Under the pieces are notes generated by a model. That model was not told the origin of the DNA. It ran no database searches and worked only from the letters and a program-made list of their open reading frames with translations. From assembly GCA_019058315.1 (NCBI GenBank), contig JAHPZH010000003.1:702451-766450 (forward strand): DNA of 64,000 nt, read 5' to 3'. The stretch is from Candidatus Helarchaeota archaeon. GTDB taxonomy: Archaea; Asgardarchaeota; Lokiarchaeia; Helarchaeales; RDOG01. Below are positions 35,186-43,507 of the stretch, piece after piece. The position numbers were made by a program, and so were the translations under genes. The stretch's first letter is position 1; each line of letters begins with the position of its first letter.

Positions 35186-36172
35186 ATTACCGTAAGATCC
35201 GAAGATGTATTATTTCATTGTGAGAAACATGGCAGATTTACAAAGGAAATGACCTATTTTTATAGGATGATAGATTCAAGAATCTCAATAATTAATAAAA
35301 TTATTATAATTAGCCCGAAGAAGAGAAACCTTGGTGAAGTACGGATAGATATTGATAAAATCAAAACGATTAAGATGCATAAAGATAGCTTGAAAGGACC
35401 GGAACCATATTATGAAATTATTCTTGATAATAAAGAAAAATTTTTCATTACTTTTGCCTCTACATGGGGTTCTTCTACAAAAAATCTTCATAAACAATTT
35501 AAAGAAGTATTAAACCAGAAGTTAGGTATTTCTATAAAGCAAGGAATAGATAGAACTGGACCACCTGCATTTTCTTTTAAAATGGCTCCCAGAACGAGTT
35601 TAAAAGAAGAAAAACCATCATTATTTTTTGCTGAAAAACACGGTAGATATTCCGTGCAAAGACCACCAAAAGGATTAAAGGATTCATTTATAAAAATCAG
35701 CAAAGAGAATTTAACAATAGCAATAAAGATTTCTGGAGAGAGAATTAGAGTTCCACTTATAAATATAGATGTTGCTGAAAGAATCGATAGCTCTAAAACA
35801 AGTTATGTTGGCACAGCATTATTCGGAACTCCTCCTGTTCAACAAAGGAAAATTTATACTAAGATTATAACCAAAACGGGACAATCTTTCTATGTAACAT
35901 TTATAAGCGGAATGTCGGGTTGGCAAGTAGAACTACACGATGAATTTTATGCAATTTTAAGGTCACAGCTTGATAGAATTCAAAAGGAAAAAGAATTAGA
36001 AGAACTTAAGAAGATGCAGAAACCAACCAACGTATTTTACATAAATATCCCACCACAAACAAAATTATCTGCTCTAACAGCTTTAAAATGTCCTTCATGT
36101 CAAGCACCTTTGGAATATATGCCACCCTGTAAATGTGAGCATTGCGGGGTTATGATTGAATTAATGAAATAA
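35186..36172 (+). CDS. tandem PH-like domains plus zinc ribbon, paralogue C, probable ATT start
   Basis: Two PH-like domains stand in tandem: VLFHCEKHGRFTKEM... (about 8-110) and LFFAEKHGRYSVQRPPKGLKD... (about 145-270). The linker, the zinc knuckles (CPSC, CEHC) and the IELMK end are shared with paralogues A and B. The first ATG in frame (35249) would cut off the conserved KHGR start of domain 1. The frame is open back to an ATT at 35186, which lies eight bases after ggagg, so I use it. The function is unknown. Confidence 0.75.
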   Translation: MTVRSEDVLFHCEKHGRFTKEMTYFYRMIDSRISIINKIIIISPKKRNLGEVRIDIDKIKTIKMHKDSLKGPEPYYEIILDNKEKFFITFASTWGSSTKNLHKQFKEVLNQKLGISIKQGIDRTGPPAFSFKMAPRTSLKEEKPSLFFAEKHGRYSVQRPPKGLKDSFIKISKENLTIAIKISGERIRVPLINIDVAERIDSSKTSYVGTALFGTPPVQQRKIYTKIITKTGQSFYVTFISGMSGWQVELHDEFYAILRSQLDRIQKEKELEELKKMQKPTNVFYINIPPQTKLSALTALKCPSCQAPLEYMPPCKCEHCGVMIELMK

Positions 36173-36196
36173 ATAGAAGTAGAATGAGGAAAAGAT

Positions 36197-37156
36197 ATGA
36201 CAGACATAAATGATCTTTCTATTTTCGGGGATTATTCTAATCTGGAGAATAGGGTGACTGTTGCTCTATTACATATTTTTAATGCTGGTAAAGAAGAACT
36301 CATTAGGTTTATTGCCAACAAAATCAAGATAACTCTGCCTTCTAGTGAGATTGATATAATATCCCAAGAAAAGCAACAAGAATCTATTCCAGATGGCACA
36401 TTAAAATGTGGTTTTATGTTTAATCTCTTTATTGAGAGTAAAATAAAACAAAATAGTATAAATACAACTCAGTTAATGAACCATAAAAAAGCTGTAGAAA
36501 AAGTAACCCTAACGAATCCTAACTCATTTTTGTTATATCTCACACCAGACACCAATAAACCAACAGAGCTTGATGAGGAGGTTTACTGGACTAATTGGGA
36601 TTCAATAATTTCTTGGCTAAAAGAATACATTGAGTCCCATGAAGAAGAAGAACTGAAATCCAATTCACTTCTGATCTACTTGGTGGAACAACTTGAAGTC
36701 CTACTTATTAACAAGTCTATAATTTCAGGTGAATGGAATTTTAGTCAGAACGATAAAGTACTGATAGTCGGTGGTAAGGACTTTGGAGAAAAAACTGCAA
36801 TTGAATGTGGTAAATATTTCAGTCAGGGTAATAGGACTTTCCGACCTTCTGGATATATAGCGTTTTATTACAACCATCGAATAGAATATTGTTTTGAGAT
36901 TATTGAACCACCCAAAGAGAACCAAAAATTAATGGACTATCAAGATCTATTTAATATCATCAAAGAAAAGGGTGCTGAAAATGCAGATTGGGTTAAAGAA
37001 CCAAAGAGAATTTTTATTTTAGGAAAACGAGTCCCCATTCAAATAATCCATAATGATAAAAAGAATAGACATGGCGATCCTACTGCTTTCACTTACAATC
37101 AGACTTATACAACTATTGACAAATTAAAAAAAGCAAAATTAACTTCAGAATTATGA
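36197..37156 (+). CDS. PD-(D/E)XK nuclease-fold protein
   Basis: The first 100 residues show the nuclease core: an N-terminal helix (LENRVTVALLHIFNAGKEEL), P65-D66-G, then E80-S-K82 in FNLFIESKI, and Q92 in TTQLMNHK. The remaining 220 residues are a beta-rich domain (GGKDFGEKTAIECGKYFSQG...SGYIAFYYNHRIEYCF) that may recognise a ligand or DNA. It is 319 residues long, with ATG behind gagga. It is a likely restriction-type or defence nuclease. The gene is AT-rich, in contrast to the kinase gene that follows. Confidence 0.75.
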   Translation: MTDINDLSIFGDYSNLENRVTVALLHIFNAGKEELIRFIANKIKITLPSSEIDIISQEKQQESIPDGTLKCGFMFNLFIESKIKQNSINTTQLMNHKKAVEKVTLTNPNSFLLYLTPDTNKPTELDEEVYWTNWDSIISWLKEYIESHEEEELKSNSLLIYLVEQLEVLLINKSIISGEWNFSQNDKVLIVGGKDFGEKTAIECGKYFSQGNRTFRPSGYIAFYYNHRIEYCFEIIEPPKENQKLMDYQDLFNIIKEKGAENADWVKEPKRIFILGKRVPIQIIHNDKKNRHGDPTAFTYNQTYTTIDKLKKAKLTSEL

Positions 37157-37184
37157 TTAAATTGAAATGCAGTGAATGGTTAGC

Positions 37185-37651
37185 ATGATTTTTCATGTAA
37201 TAGGTCTCCATTGTGCTGGAAAATCCACATTCATCAAAAAAAATTTCCAAGTGCAGTAGTCCTGGACATGAAAAAATTCTATAAAACCCATGATTTCCTA
37301 CCCGCAACCTCCTATCATGACAGGACCGCACATACTTTGGAACATGAATTTCAAGATTGCCTGAAGGAGGCAAAAAAGAACAATAAAATCTTGGTCGTGG
37401 AGAGTTCGGGGACAAATCAGAGGGTGAATCAGTTGGTTGCGGAACATGACCATATCACCATTTTAGTCGTGACTCCCTTGGAGATTGTAAGGGAACGGAT
37501 TGAGAAGGAGAAAGATCCGGAGTTTGATGCGGAAACGCTGAATAATGCGGTATTGGAGGGGCTGGCAGCGGGGAGGGTGCAATTTGATACGAAATATTTT
37601 ACTCAGTTAGATAGATTTTATCCTGATTTGAAAATTAAAGAATTTGGATAA
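37185..37651 (+). CDS. P-loop kinase (AAA_18/nucleotide-kinase type), frame interrupted at an A8 run
   Basis: The Walker A motif GLHCAGKST is encoded from ATG 37185 in one frame. The rest of the protein (FPSAVVLDMKKFYKTHDF...IKEFG, to 37651) is in the frame one base back. The break is at eight adenines (37236-37243), where one more A, or a -1 ribosomal slip on AAA-AAA, would join them into about 155 residues. The joined protein resembles small nucleotide or shikimate-type kinases (RTAHTLEHEF lid, VVESSGTNQR, VVTPLEIVRERI). It could be a sequencing error in the homopolymer, programmed frameshifting, or a recent null mutation. It is clearly richer in G and C than the flanking genes. Confidence 0.65.
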
Positions 37652-38303
37652 TGGTGAAATATTTTGTCGATTATTGATTTAATTACGGTTTTAAATATTA
37701 AAATGCTCATCTAATTTATGAAGGGGAGTTTTAAAAAAAATAATAAAAAGAAAAAATTTAGATAATATAACAGAAAATTATCCTAAATAAAAAAAAGGAT
37801 AATTTAGACAAATTTTAAAAAATATACTTTATTATGAAATAGATTTTTGATTAATTAGCGAATTCCTAATAAAAAATATTAATTAAATCATAAATATAAA
37901 GAAAATAAAGAAAATTAAAAAAAATGGACATTTGAAAATGAAATAAAAATTTTAAAAAAATTAAATTACAAATTGGAGATGTTAAAAAGAGAAGGTATTG
38001 TCAAAAAGAGAAAATAATAAGAAGTTAAGTAAAAGGAACTTTGGTTATCCCATTTTTAAGCTTAAACTTAAAAAAGACAAAATCAGGTCGACATCCATTA
38101 TTCTGTCATATTAGGACAACCTGGTTCCGAAATAACTTACTCTTTCTTCTTTAAAAAAGTTTGGATTTCTAAAGACATGTCAATAACTATCTAAAGATTT
38201 ATCTAAAAGAACATGACGATTTCTAAAAAGTATAATCATTTATCTAATTAAAATTTCATTTCTCAAAATCCTCCAAAACATTATATCTGAAAAGAAAAAA
38301 GGA
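37652..38303. other. 650-base AT-rich gap
   Basis: No convincing coding frame is present. The only structure I found is a stem of nine base pairs (aaattatcc 37775-37783 with ggataattt 37797-37805) followed by A/T, perhaps a terminator. The remainder is A-rich low-complexity sequence. Confidence 0.35.
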
Positions 38304-38915
38304 TTGTTATTAAATCTGACTGAACTAAAAAAACCAATTGATAAAAATCAATATAAAAAAAGCGAAATTGATTTTATAAAATATTTTAAAGTGAATAGAA
38401 TTGAATCAATAATAAATCAATTTACTATACTTTTAGAAAAATCAAGTAAAGAAGAAGAGATTCAAAAATTTTTAGAAAAATATCCTATTCTAATCAATCA
38501 ATATTCCAAAGTCTATCCAAAATTTAAATTAGGTGAAAATTACATAACGGATTTTGTTATTAAAAATATACTTGACCAAGGGATTCATTATACTTTAGTT
38601 GAAATAGAAAAATCAAATATGCGAGTGTTAAATAAGGATCGGACTTTCACCTCAGATTTTAACAAGGCATATAAGCAAGTTTTGGATTGGAAAGTGTGGC
38701 TCCAAAAAAATCAAGTTTATATCCAAGGGAAATTGGAAGGTTTTGAAAGCCCATCATTCATAATTATTGGTGGGCGTTCAGAAGGTATTTCAGAAAAGGG
38801 AAAAGAAAATATTCGAGCATGGAATAGGAGCCAAAATAATATCAAATTTTATACTTATGATGATATTTTAAAAAGAGTAGAAGAATATTTAAATAACATA
38901 AAGCAATATTCGTAA
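38304..38915 (+). CDS. Shedu-type nuclease (DUF4263)
   Basis: This 203-residue protein matches the DUF4263 catalytic domain of the Shedu anti-phage nuclease SduA. It has EEEIQKFLEKYPILI (the helix before the core), then D83 in YITDFVI, E100/E102-K103 in LVEIEKS, and Q125 in NKAYKQVLDWKVWL, ending with the IIIGGRSE strand. This is a PD-(D/E)XK fold. It lacks the variable N-terminal domain of many Shedu proteins and appears to be a stand-alone nuclease domain. The start is TTG at 38304. The next gene follows eight bases later. Confidence 0.82.
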   Translation: MLLNLTELKKPIDKNQYKKSEIDFIKYFKVNRIESIINQFTILLEKSSKEEEIQKFLEKYPILINQYSKVYPKFKLGENYITDFVIKNILDQGIHYTLVEIEKSNMRVLNKDRTFTSDFNKAYKQVLDWKVWLQKNQVYIQGKLEGFESPSFIIIGGRSEGISEKGKENIRAWNRSQNNIKFYTYDDILKRVEEYLNNIKQYS

Positions 38916-38923
38916 GGGATAAA

Positions 38924-39274
38924 TTGTCAAAAGAAAGGGAACTCATTGTAGAGTTCGAGAAATACAAGAGGAACAAAATTGAAAATTTCAAATATGAACA
39001 TAGATCACGTCTTAAAGACCAGTTCCGTTTTTTAGTAGATTTGATAGTGAATAAGATTCCCTTGGACTCGGAAGTGGATTTTGGGGGGTTAAGTGGGATG
39101 TGTAAGTGTGGGAAGAAAATAAGTAGGGGGTCTTTATACAAGGATGGTACGGTCGTAGGTTCTACCTGTGCAAGAACCTTGAGTAATATTGCCACCGAAT
39201 TTTCCATGATCGAGCAATTTATTTTATTGAAAGAAGAGGAATTAAATAGGAAATTAAAAGAATTAAGAGGTTAA
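38924..39274 (+). CDS. small zinc-motif protein next to the Shedu nuclease
   Basis: This 116-residue protein has a helical, basic first half and a central cysteine cluster (GMCKCGKKISRGSLYKDG...GSTCARTL). It starts at TTG 38924, five bases after taaggga, and lies eight bases after the Shedu gene, implying co-transcription. Its base composition is richer in G and C than the Shedu gene. The function is unknown; it could be a DNA-binding or control factor. Confidence 0.6.
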   Translation: MSKERELIVEFEKYKRNKIENFKYEHRSRLKDQFRFLVDLIVNKIPLDSEVDFGGLSGMCKCGKKISRGSLYKDGTVVGSTCARTLSNIATEFSMIEQFILLKEEELNRKLKELRG

Positions 39275-39705
39275 GCGTGATAATCCCTAATTAATTCTTC
39301 CCTCAATTCTGCCTTTAAACTCTTTTTAATGTTTAATATTAAATCTTTTCTAATTTGGTATTGTTTTTGACTTCCTTTTATCTGTTCAATCTGTTCATTA
39401 AAAAATTTTGATATTTTATCTATGGGATCTCTATCAAATCCTAATTCTGTTTGTATATCATCAAAACATTCCTTACAGAAGTCATCAATAGACTGACAAA
39501 TTTCATAATCTGAACTATATGATAGATTTTTTCCACAAATTAGGCATTTATTATACGTTTCTTCTTCTTTCTTCTTATCAATTTTATAAAAAACCCAATA
39601 AATAAAATATTGAATGTCATCTGGTTTGAAAAATGTGTGGTTATAGACTTCTTTAACACTTTTTACCAAATTTTTTATTAACTTGAATTTTTCATTTCTG
39701 TTCAT
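39271..39705 (-). CDS. zinc-knuckle hypothetical protein
   Basis: The 144 residues include one four-cysteine cluster (CLICGK...DFCKEC) in the middle of two helical, charged regions. It overlaps the end of the convergent gene by four bases. ATG is preceded by ggtgg. No family is recognised. Confidence 0.6.
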   Translation of the reverse strand: MNRNEKFKLIKNLVKSVKEVYNHTFFKPDDIQYFIYWVFYKIDKKKEEETYNKCLICGKNLSYSSDYEICQSIDDFCKECFDDIQTELGFDRDPIDKISKFFNEQIEQIKGSQKQYQIRKDLILNIKKSLKAELREELIRDYHA

Positions 39706-39758
39706 TTTTTGCCACCATTTTATATCATTTTATATATATCCATTTCATTCTCTAAAGT

Positions 39759-40805
39759 CTATGGTAGAATCCCACCCCATTTTTGAAAAATTATTTTTTC
39801 TTTTTTTAATCGAGGTAAGTCAAATTCATTTACAGGAATATTCGATTCTCCATGTCTTTGATAATATGTTAATTTATCTGTTTTAACTGCGTATAATTGA
39901 GGCATTCTTGGAATAAAAAAGACCAATACTATTTTGCCATTTTTAAGTTTGATTTCGTTGTAAATAACACCTTTTGTAGGTTCTAGAAATGGTGAAAGGT
40001 GGTTAAAAGAATTAAGAACATGTTGAACTTCACTTGGTGAAATTCCTTTTATTTCTTTAATTTGACTATTTTCTTCAAAAATCCCAATAATTATATGCCC
40101 TCCTTTGGTATTGGCAAATGCAGATATGGTTTTTGCTAACTTTTCTCCCTTTGAAATTGATTTAAATTCAATGAAGACACGTTTATTATGGTCAAGAAAA
40201 GAACCTTCCCGAATTAACTTATTTTTTAATTTAATTATAGTATCCATAGTAACATTTTCAATAGAATCAGGTATTAAATAATTAATTTCATGGAGAGAAT
40301 ATCTACCCAATTCTGTAATTTCCCAGTAAGAATTTCTAATAATTTTTGCTAAATCTTCGAGATAAATTCCTATATCATCATAGAGAAAATCTTTAATTTT
40401 TTCATAATCTTCTTTTTTTGAATTTATTTCCTCAAAAATATCTTTATAATAAACAAAACAATGTGTTGGATTTCTTTCCCAAGCTTTATTTAATATCCTT
40501 AAGACATCATCCCCTACTTTTTTAAAGAATTGAGTTTCTAAGAATTCTTCATGGACTAATATTCCATAAGAACCGATTTGTAATTCGAAAAATTCCTCAT
40601 CAACATCTCCCTGAGCTGCTATCCAAACATAAAATCCTTTAGATTTGCCATCATATAATGCTCTTTTTAATTGAACTATTTCAATATGTTTATAATTTTT
40701 TTGAAGATAATCTAATACCTCAGTAAATTTAGATGGTTTTCCTTCTAATTTCTTATCATATAAAAACTTAATAGTTACTTTTTGTATTGCAGTAATTTCA
40801 AACAA
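39759..40805 (-). CDS. AlbA_2/Schlafen-type divergent AAA domain protein
   Basis: Residues 205-330 form an AlbA_2 domain (formerly AAA_4, found in Schlafen proteins and many defence islands). They read FIEFKSISKGEKLAKTISAF-ANTKGGHIIIGI, and later YAVKTDKLTYYQRHGESN. The first 200 residues contain winged-helix-like units (VTIKFLYDKKLEGKPSKFTEV). The TTG start at 40805 follows the upstream gene's TGA directly, with ggaggt inside that gene, so the two are coupled. It may sense or cut nucleic acid; an RNase activity is known for some Schlafen relatives. Confidence 0.78.
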   Translation of the reverse strand: MFEITAIQKVTIKFLYDKKLEGKPSKFTEVLDYLQKNYKHIEIVQLKRALYDGKSKGFYVWIAAQGDVDEEFFELQIGSYGILVHEEFLETQFFKKVGDDVLRILNKAWERNPTHCFVYYKDIFEEINSKKEDYEKIKDFLYDDIGIYLEDLAKIIRNSYWEITELGRYSLHEINYLIPDSIENVTMDTIIKLKNKLIREGSFLDHNKRVFIEFKSISKGEKLAKTISAFANTKGGHIIIGIFEENSQIKEIKGISPSEVQHVLNSFNHLSPFLEPTKGVIYNEIKLKNGKIVLVFFIPRMPQLYAVKTDKLTYYQRHGESNIPVNEFDLPRLKKEKIIFQKWGGILP

Positions 40806-41123
40806 TCATGATACCTCCAATCCAACGCTTATTAACTCAGAACGGACAATCCGATAAAATAAATTAGATAATAATTTTTTAGCTAGATAATAAATTGAAT
40901 TAGTGGGTACTTTATCAAATGAGATATGAATACTTTTTTTAGTCACTTTAACTTTAAAATCTAATAATTTGAACTTGGAAAGGGTAGGATAAGAATATTT
41001 CATAATTAGTTCAAATTTCTTTTTCGAATTTTCAACACCTTCTTGAAGTACTCTTGAAATATTGTCAAAACCTTCAATGCTACCTGACCTAACTTTAATC
41101 TTATTCCATCTTAAATTATACAA
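40806..41123 (-). CDS. 105-residue partner of the AlbA_2 protein
   Basis: This small basic protein with a beta core (KLLDFKVKVTKKSIHISFD) ends exactly where the AlbA_2 gene starts, and its last codons contain that gene's SD. No family is recognised. Such tight coupling suggests a two-component module, possibly toxin-antitoxin or a sensor/effector pair. Confidence 0.6.
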   Translation of the reverse strand: MYNLRWNKIKVRSGSIEGFDNISRVLQEGVENSKKKFELIMKYSYPTLSKFKLLDFKVKVTKKSIHISFDKVPTNSIYYLAKKLLSNLFYRIVRSELISVGLEVS

Positions 41124-41377
41124 TTTATATTTCTTCCAAGATCCTTATTAAAATTTACTCCATAAGTAAAATTTTCCCGTTATCTGTTATTTTTTAACAG
41201 TTTCTTACTTATTAATTTTAAGTCATCTCTCTCCCCTCTTAAGAACCTAAGATTAAGTGACATATTTTGACTTTGAACCCCGACTCACATAGTCGTTTCG
41301 ACATAATTTTCGGTAAAAAGGGAAAGAGTTATACAAAAACCAAAAGAATTAATAACCGATCTTCGGGGTATTAAACA

Positions 41378-41824
41378 ATGAGTGATGACAACACATTGCC
41401 GACCTCAAGAATCCCACCTCTTGATAAAATTTTTTCTTCTAAGGGTAGGATAAGTATATTATTCACCCTCTTAGAAGCGTTAGAACTCAATATAACCGAA
41501 ATAGTAAGGAGAACCCGCTTAAACCATGCAACTGCGGTAAAACATTTGGAGAAATTAGCTGCTTATAAGGTGGTTATAGAAAAGGTATACGGAGTGGGTG
41601 GGAGTATTCGAATTTTTCGGTTAAATGTGGAAAATTCCTTTATAAAATTATTGCGATTTGTGTATCAAATCTTCAAAAAAAAGGGACTTCTGAGTGAAGA
41701 TGACATGGATAGAGTAATGCAGTTTAATATTTTCACGGAGAACCTCGGAAAAGGGGCTAATACTGATAAAGACCTGAGACATTTGATTGATCATTGGAAA
41801 GTGACGTATGGGAATTCTTCATAA
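41378..41824 (+). CDS. ArsR-type winged-helix regulator
   Basis: This 148-residue protein has a DNA-binding unit near residues 20-85 (SSKGRISILFTLLEALELNI, TEIVRRTRLNHATAVKHLEKL, VYGVGGSIRIFRLN) followed by a helical end. The last 34 codons are duplicated at 43338-43439. The gene is preceded by about 250 non-coding bases. It resembles archaeal transcriptional regulators encoded on plasmids and proviruses, and its G/C-richer codon use matches the giant fusion and primase genes, so it may be the element's own regulator. Confidence 0.82.
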   Translation: MSDDNTLPTSRIPPLDKIFSSKGRISILFTLLEALELNITEIVRRTRLNHATAVKHLEKLAAYKVVIEKVYGVGGSIRIFRLNVENSFIKLLRFVYQIFKKKGLLSEDDMDRVMQFNIFTENLGKGANTDKDLRHLIDHWKVTYGNSS

Positions 41825-41869
41825 TCAATTACTTTATCCTCTCTTTTTTTCCTAAAAAATTCTCTTCAT

Positions 41870-42523
41870 TTATTCTTTATCGACTTTTTCTACTCTACTT
41901 TCTAAAAAAAATAATATTCCAGTTTTCATCATGGCAGCTGTTAAAGGTAATGCTGCAAGGATCCACCATAGGGAATCGATCATTGAAGGTATTTTCAAAT
42001 AATCGATAATTTTAACAATAAGGAAACTCGGCACACAAAGAACAGACCAAAAATAATAATTCATATAAGCTTTTAAAAAAAAGGGAGCAAATACCAGATT
42101 AATACAGCTAAAAGAGTAAATTAAAAAACCAGAAATTAGACCCAACTTTTGATAGTGTAAGATATTATTTTGTTTAATAAAATTAATTCCAAATAATAAA
42201 AAAAAGAAAGCTAATGAGATATATTCAAAATATTGCAGTCTTAATTGCTCAAATAATTCTGTTGGAACAGAAATAACACGTGGTCTTATAAAATTATAAA
42301 AGAGAGTATAAAAACCTAGATATAATGAAAAGAAAAAAATAAACAGAGAAAATTTTGTTTTATCTGATTTATATGATTCAATGCATGTAAATCCCACTAA
42401 AATATAGCTTCCACAAAATAAATAAGGTAAGATTACATGATCGAGACTAAAAAAGAGCCTTAAAATTTGAAGAACAGAATACATAAGTGCACCTATTCCT
42501 CCTAATATGTATAATTGTTTCAA
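41870..42523 (-). CDS. multi-pass membrane protein
   Basis: The 217 residues hold about six or seven hydrophobic helices (ILGGIGALMYSVLQILRLFF, ILPYLFCGSYILVGFTCI, FSLFIFFFSLYLGFYTLFY and so on). The start is TTG at 42523, six bases after aaggga. No family is recognised. It is encoded between the ArsR gene and the duplicate of the ArsR 3' end. Confidence 0.65.
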   Translation of the reverse strand: MKQLYILGGIGALMYSVLQILRLFFSLDHVILPYLFCGSYILVGFTCIESYKSDKTKFSLFIFFFSLYLGFYTLFYNFIRPRVISVPTELFEQLRLQYFEYISLAFFFLLFGINFIKQNNILHYQKLGLISGFLIYSFSCINLVFAPFFLKAYMNYYFWSVLCVPSFLIVKIIDYLKIPSMIDSLWWILAALPLTAAMMKTGILFFLESRVEKVDKE

Positions 42524-42695
42524 AAGAATCCCTTTTAATCTTATAATAAAAGAACTTGATTAGTTTCTAATATTTAAGAATTCCTACTTTTTGGTAGAAA
42601 TTTCCTTAAAGATAGTTGCTTGAAATTAATTACGATTTTGTAAGTTCCATAGAAATAAATTGCCTTCATTCAGTAATATTAATAGCTAAGAACAT

Positions 42696-43205
42696 CTATA
42701 TTTTATTTCCACATTTCATACAAAATTTTGAATTAGAAGGGATTTTTTCCCCACATTGAGGGCAGAAAATACCGTCTATGGAAGTTGCCGAAATTTTTGA
42801 ATTTAAGAAATCATAGATATCTTCTAATAAATTTATGTCAAAATTAGTCCACTTACTAAATACCGTTATAAAATGTTCAGTATCGTCTGTTTCTATAATT
42901 TTAATCCAAAATGCTCCATCCCACCAAGCTTTAGTTCCCCTAGCAAGACTTTTTGCTATTTTGGAACCAGTTCCTTCTCTCCATCTTATCTTTTTTAACT
43001 CTTTAATTTGTTTAATCGGTATTATTATATCATCATATTTTTTTTTCTTCGGTAAAATTGAAAGAAGATCATCTGTAATAGTTATTACTGAATCGAGTGC
43101 TCCTGATCCACAAAAAGTAAATGAACTTTTCCTTATTTTGCCTTCTTCATTTCTATACTTTCCATGTTTTTTTATATTAAATTCTTCCGTTTTTATCCAC
43201 CTCAT
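42696..43205 (-). CDS. PH-like domain plus C-terminal zinc ribbon
   Basis: Residues 25-135 form a PH/GRAM-like beta domain (VITITDDLLSILPKKKKYDD, IIIPIKQIKELKKIRW, FWIKIIETDDTEHFITVF). A double-knuckle zinc ribbon follows (CPQCGEKIPSNSKFCMKCGN). The architecture repeats that of the proteins at 33332 and 35186, but the sequence is only distantly similar and the ribbon is of a different subtype. The function is unknown. Confidence 0.75.
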   Translation of the reverse strand: MRWIKTEEFNIKKHGKYRNEEGKIRKSSFTFCGSGALDSVITITDDLLSILPKKKKYDDIIIPIKQIKELKKIRWREGTGSKIAKSLARGTKAWWDGAFWIKIIETDDTEHFITVFSKWTNFDINLLEDIYDFLNSKISATSIDGIFCPQCGEKIPSNSKFCMKCGNKI

Positions 43206-43507
43206 TTAAAAGTTGAAAAAAAATAGTGATTAATTATTTACTCCTCTTACTCACCATTCTTTTTGATAATATATTTTTTATTATGTTTTAAGTGATATTA
43301 ATAAATTTACTTTTTTCCATAGGAGAGTCGTCTATATTTTAATATCTTCACGGAGAACCTCGGAAAAGGGTATGCTACTGATGAAGACTTGAAACATTTG
43401 ATTGATCATTGGAAAGTGACGTACGGGAATTCTTCATAGTATATTGCTTTATTCTACATTTTTCTTTTATAAAAAAAGAGATTTAAAGATATGCATTGAA
43501 CCGTTTT
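43206..43507. other. intergenic region with a promoter-like repeat and ArsR relic
   Basis: About 43265-43335 is similar to 44356-44420; both lie upstream of minus-strand genes and hold the same pattern (ttttttattatg, then gatattaataa, then ttacttttttc). Immediately after it is the duplicated ArsR tail. Nothing else is recognised. Confidence 0.4.
43338..43439 (+). pseudogene. duplicate of the ArsR gene 3' end
   Basis: These 102 bases match the last 34 codons of the ArsR-type gene (41723-41824) with about ten differences. Most of the differences are silent or conservative, and the stop is in place (TAG for TAA). There is no start or upstream part. The preserved frame shows it came from a functional relative rather than from simple decay of a full tandem copy here. 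Confidence 0.8.

Noticed and set aside
38842..39207. Minus-strand frame overlapping the Shedu and zinc-protein genes
   Set aside because: It has no start signals and overlaps two better supported genes.
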